Shown: one piece after another, positions 60,003 to 64,000 of the stretch
Layout: each line of letters begins with the position of its first letter
Numbering within the stretch: the first letter of the stretch is position 1
From: Apiospora phragmitis
Lineage: Eukaryota; Ascomycota; Sordariomycetes; Amphisphaeriales; Apiosporaceae
Assembly: GCA_038363925.1 (NCBI GenBank)
Contig: JAQQWL010000013.1
Span: 930,001 to 994,000 of the forward strand
Reading direction: 5' to 3'
DNA: 64,000 nucleotides
Program-made: the position numbers and the translations under genes
Notes under the pieces: generated by a model
Database searches by the model: none
What the model saw: only the letters and a program-made list of their open reading frames with translations
What the model was told of the DNA's origin: nothing

Positions 60003-61475
60003 CTAATACGCTGCCACGGGCGTCGCCCAGTGTAACGGCCTCTGGGGGGCTGAATTGCGCCGGAACATGTGTTGTACAAAGGCTTTGGGCCTGCCGTACT
60101 CGAAATCCATCGCCTTGGGGATACTGATACGGCGAGGCTTGCGAGTATCCCAGGTCTCCTTGATGCAATCGTCAACAAGGGCCATGAGACCAGTAGAGAC
60201 CACGACACTGCACGTAGTGTTAGAATATTGAAGCCGGGTTAAAATGTAGTCAGATCCATGGGCAAGCACTTACTCGGCGACATCGGTCATGGCATTGACG
60301 AGCTCCTCGTCGCTTAGCCACATGTGACACGGCGGTATCCAACCGCCGGCATTCTTGTCGTCCTCGACTTGGTTAGGCGAGCGGGTTTCGGGCACAATAT
60401 GGGCCACCGGTGCTTTGTTCTGGCCATCTCGGAAGAGGTGGAAAGACACAACGTTGGTGAGCTTGTCCGTGACCCTTTTCCATGAGTACTTGTGGCCCCA
60501 CCACTCGAAGTCATATCGCTTCGAGCCCTTGGATCCACAGCGGGCGATGTCGACTCTGGCATAGTTGGAGAACTCCAATTTGATGGCGTTGGTGGCGACG
60601 CCATGCGACTTCTGCCGCTTGGCTGCTTGGCTGAAATACGCCTGGAACTCATCCTCCTCTGCGTCGGCCGCCGAGTAGCTCGTGCCTGGCCGACTCTTGG
60701 TGGAAGATGAGGACCCAGCAGTACCCGTCCTCGCGGCACGGGGTCGCGGCAGGTTCTTCATCGCCGTGGACATAGAGCGCTGCAGACTGGGGCGGCCCTG
60801 GTCGGCCGGCTCGGTGAATCTCCGCTTCGAATTGCAGACCTCGCGGCCCGAGTCGCGGCAGTACCTCCTCAGCGAGAATTCCCGCTTGTTGAGGTCGTGC
60901 ATGCGGAGGTGAAAGAGCTGGATCGTCTTCCTCCTGCGGCCGGACACGACCGTGTCGACCCGCAGGTTCATGTTGCCGTCCGAGGTAAAGTCGTCATGGC
61001 GAATGGAGAGGCGGTTCATGGAGGGGAACAGGGCTGCAAAGTCCGCGGGCGTGGACGGGCGAACGGTGGTGTCGACAATCTCATGCCGATATGTGGGTAG
61101 CGGAGGGATCTCGGTATAATCCACGCTGGCTCCCGACACGTCAACATCCTCGAGTTCGTCCAACGAGGCCCGGGACGAATACGTGTCGACCGACGAGCGA
61201 GAACATAGACTGGTCGAGGGCGAGAGGTCTGGCTTTTGATAATCCGGTTGAGGTCTGGACGCCTTTAATATCGAATTTTTGGTGGATGGTCTGGAGCTTT
61301 CGTAAAAAGAGGTGGGTGCAGTACTATGAGACTCATAAGACCCGGTACTTCTTTGAGAGTCTCGAGTGCTGGTGGTGTGATTTGACGAGCTGGTATATTG
61401 TCTTCGTGTCATTGTGACGGATGAGGGTAGGAAAGGGGGCTCATATGAAGAGGGATTCTTGTTTGCTATGCGCAA
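60003..61475 (-). CDS. Conserved fungal protein of unknown function
   Basis: Two exons (61,475-60,274 and 60,207-60,003) joined across a 66-nt intron with a CTAACAC branch site give 468 residues; the ATG at 61,412 is an equally good start. The N-terminal 130 residues are Ser/Thr-rich and probably disordered. The rest has basic stretches (RRRKTIQLFHLRMHDLNKREFSLRRYCRDSGREV), then KLEFSNYARVDIARCG, FEWWGHKYSWKR and a C-terminal STGLMALVDDCIKETW that resembles an amphipathic helix. I recognise the pattern from other ascomycete genomes but know no function. No signal peptide or membrane helix. It is convergent with GCP4. The frame is intact. Confidence 0.85.
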
Positions 61476-61885
61476 GTGGAAGAGGGGAGCGGGATGTTCA
61501 TGGGCACATATATAAGTATTTCCATGGGAGCGGGACAGGTATGGGTATGCGTATAGGGTCCCAAGGGAGCGGTAAGCGCGTGGGACGGGGGAAATTATAG
61601 CTTTTGGAGCCTGAATTGGACCAAGGATAGATCTTAGATATACGGGTTGGTGCCTTGTGCCTTGTGGTGGTGGTGTATTGGTGAACTGGCGGACTGGGAT
61701 ATGCGAGCAGATGGGGCGGGATGAAACGCCTGGATGTGGACAAGACTGGAGGTGTCAGGTTTTGGGATGGACTTGGTTGGTCACGATTCTGATGGATGAG
61801 GTCCGTTTAAAAGCGACTGGAGTTTGTATGTCCATGTGTAATGTAGTCGAAGTGGACTTAAGGCGGGCAACGTTGGGTTTTCTCT

Positions 61886-61897
61886 GGGGGGGGGGGG
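61886..61897. repeat. G12 homopolymer
   Basis: Twelve consecutive G residues on the forward strand in non-coding DNA, about 400 bases before the start of the unknown protein's gene. Prone to length error. Confidence 0.95.
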
Positions 61898-62016
61898 TAA
61901 GGAGGTAAGCTGCTGATGTATGAAATGGAGACGCTGACTGACTGATGGTTGGGGGTGGTTGTCACTGTCCGCTATCCGCATACTACCTCTACTGCTACTA
62001 CTACATCACTACCTAC

Positions 62017-62020
<4 letters not shown>

Positions 62021-62062
<42 letters not shown>
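62021..62062. repeat. (AAT)14 microsatellite
   Basis: Fourteen perfect AAT units in non-coding DNA. Perfect repeats of this length usually vary between strains, so it could serve as a strain marker. Confidence 0.97.
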
Positions 62063-64000
62063 TGTTCAATGGTGCATGGTATGGGGTGGGATGGGGTGGA
62101 ATGCGTGCGTTGCACCTCTCGAAGGGCCGCCGGTTCGCCCACGTCTGCGAGTAAAAACCGGAGCAGTCCCTCATTGGACTCAGCCTTTCCAGGGTCCGAG
62201 GTGGGAAGACCTGCCACCTGCAGTCTGCACACATGTGTCTGACTCTTAAGGTACCTGTTCACTAGACTCGGGATCGCAGGCTAAGATAGTTCCCGTTGGT
62301 GATGGACCCCGGTCGCTGTCACCGCCTGGGGCCGTAAGTGGTCGCACTCAGGTCCTGGGGTGACAAGCAAGGATCAGAGTGACTTCTTTTCTCCCTGCCT
62401 CCCTGTCGCCCACCCTAAGCTTGCCTACACATGCCTACGTAGCACACATCCGCAGCAGCAGTTCGTTCGTTGTCGCACACTGGTGTGGCGCGCTGCGTTG
62501 CGTTGCGTGACCCGGCAGTAGGAGTAGGTAGGCGGCCGGCTGTCAAAAGCACCATTAATTGTTGCTACTATGACATCTCCTTACCTATTATTACCGAGCA
62601 GGAAAAAGGTCGAAAGTAGGTGAAGAACCGCATGTGTGGTCTGGTCATGATGGTGCCACCACAGGCCATGACAATTGCTTGTCGGACTTGGCCAGTGTCC
62701 GACAACCTGAAGATGTAGATCGAGCTTCTGCTTGCCATCTAACAAGTGTCGGGGAGATCTGCTTTTGTCGAATCTTTCCATCCCAAATGACGTTGCTTAA
62801 GCATATCTCCGTTAGAGTATACATGCATTCATCCCGTAGATGTCGTCTGTGGCAGGAGGTGCTTGGAGCTTCGAATTTCTGTGGCGTGCCATACCGCTCG
62901 AGCTTCCTTCCCAAGCTTCCGTCCATAGCTCTGCTGCCTGACAAACGCTCCTAACCTACACCCGTCTTCCGAATACACCGCTCAATGAATGCACAAACAA
63001 TTATTTCCAGGCTGCTTACCTTACCTAGTCAGTAGTGGTAAATTTCACAAAAGCTAGCAAAATCGGCTGTGAGCAATTGTCTGGCTATTCTGACTCCATC
63101 CCGTACTTACTTACTCAACGCCTGCATGCTGTATGCGTCTTCTTTGTCATCTATGCACAATTGGTTCTATCGGAACCTGTTGTACTCTGCGAAGGGTTCA
63201 CATGACAGCCATCGATACGCGTATAATTGGGCAGTAGGGCTGGTAGGCCCCTTATGCTGTGCTCTTGAGGGACGGACGGTGCTTCTCGTTGCGATTCCAC
63301 CGAAATGCGCTGCGTGGGGTGCCTGTCTCTGCCGTCCATTCAAGCCACTCTCATCGAGAGCATGGCGCAAGGAAAGGCAGGTAACAGCAACACAGCACCG
63401 CCCATCATTCCTTCGGAACCACAGACGGCTGCCCTTGGGGCCTCTCTTTAGGAATCCCGACAAGCACCGTTGCCTATCGCCTAATATGAGTCGTATCGCA
63501 TCGCAAAACGCAATGCCTAGTGGCCCATAGCCTATTTGTCTGGGCCACTTGGAGTCACTCCCGCCTCGGCCATCGTGGGATGCCTCCTTGGGAACTCCCC
63601 AAGACGACGGCGGTCGTCGTACGTGGCAATCCTCCGAGGCTGGCCGTCTATCGTGATGCCCAACTTAACTTGCCTAGGTATAGCCTTTTTGAGCGCGCTT
63701 ACCAGAATACCGTCTAGCCTAGTGGCACACCACTCAGCAAACAAGGCGTCGTCGCATTTCCCACCCGTCGTCGATGCGCAGCACCTTGCACTTTCACGGA
63801 GCCAATCGCTCGTTTGCGACGTTTGCATTGGGCCTCACTTCAAGCCACAGCCAGTGTGGTCTAGCCAAGCTCTCAATAACCCAACACTCCCCCTCCCAGG
63901 CCACCGTTAGCTCGGTCTCACTTGTCTAGAGTCTAGACGTCCACTGTGGCCGGCACAGCATGCTTGAATAGGCAATGTGTCTGACTTCACTTAATATATC

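Larger units (their letters stand above)
61476..64000. other. Intergenic to window end, no gene seen
   Basis: 2.5 kb with simple repeats and no convincing gene. It should contain the promoter of the unknown protein to its left. Open frames up to 153 codons (63,069-63,530) lack family features. A gene may begin beyond the window. Confidence 0.5.

Noticed and set aside
61949..62262. Asn-, Ile- and Tyr/Leu-repeat peptides
   Set aside because: Artefacts of translating the (AAT)14 microsatellite in different frames.
63069..63530. 153-codon open frame near the right end
   Set aside because: No domain, signal or composition typical of a real protein; opposite-strand frames of similar length overlap it.

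Overview
The window is genomic DNA of a filamentous ascomycete (Pezizomycotina). Evidence: short GT-AG introns (about 50-90 nt) in most genes, a block destroyed by C-to-T change of the repeat-induced point mutation (RIP) type, a dispersed single 5S rRNA gene, a fused EgtA-type ergothioneine enzyme, a Zn2Cys6 regulator and a very large NRPS. The genus cannot be fixed; the NRPS and EgtA sequences look Eurotiomycete-like, but that is an impression.

Layout. (1) 1-~4985: AT-rich block nearly devoid of CpA/TpG, holding remains of a gag-type zinc-knuckle element (+) and a pogo/Fot1-like transposase (-). (2) 5.4-35.1 kb: a secondary-metabolite cluster with an MFS transporter (+), a drug:H+ antiporter-type MFS (-), a TauD/TfdA dioxygenase (-), a conserved secreted protein of unknown role (+), a 66-bp inverted repeat, and a 20.8-kb NRPS (+). 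(3) 35.55 kb: a diverged 5S rRNA gene. (4) 36.1-61.5 kb: conserved core genes: eIF2B alpha (GCN3), EgtA, a Zn2Cys6 transcription factor, a senescence/spartin-domain protein, gamma-tubulin complex protein GCP4 and a conserved unknown. Stretches 46.6-54.0 kb and 61.5-64 kb have no gene I can support.

NRPS logic, in order: truncated C, A1, (A1 end, T1 and C2 start missing), C2, A2, T2, E, C3, A3, T3, C4, A4, T4, C5, A5, T5, C6, A6, T6, terminal CT. Six adenylation domains, one epimerase after module 2 and a terminal SHxxYDG condensation domain suggest a cyclic hexapeptide with one D-residue, possibly hydroxylated by the TauD enzyme and exported by one of the MFS proteins. This is inference.

Reading frames are broken often: about ten frame changes and one internal deletion in the NRPS, two indels in TauD, and two indels plus a stop in the second MFS. 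Single-base indels at conserved positions also occur in EgtA and in the senescence-domain gene, often in homopolymers, so many of these breaks may be sequencing errors. Nonsense codons consistent with C-to-T change occur only in the cluster next to the RIP block, which may reflect real decay.
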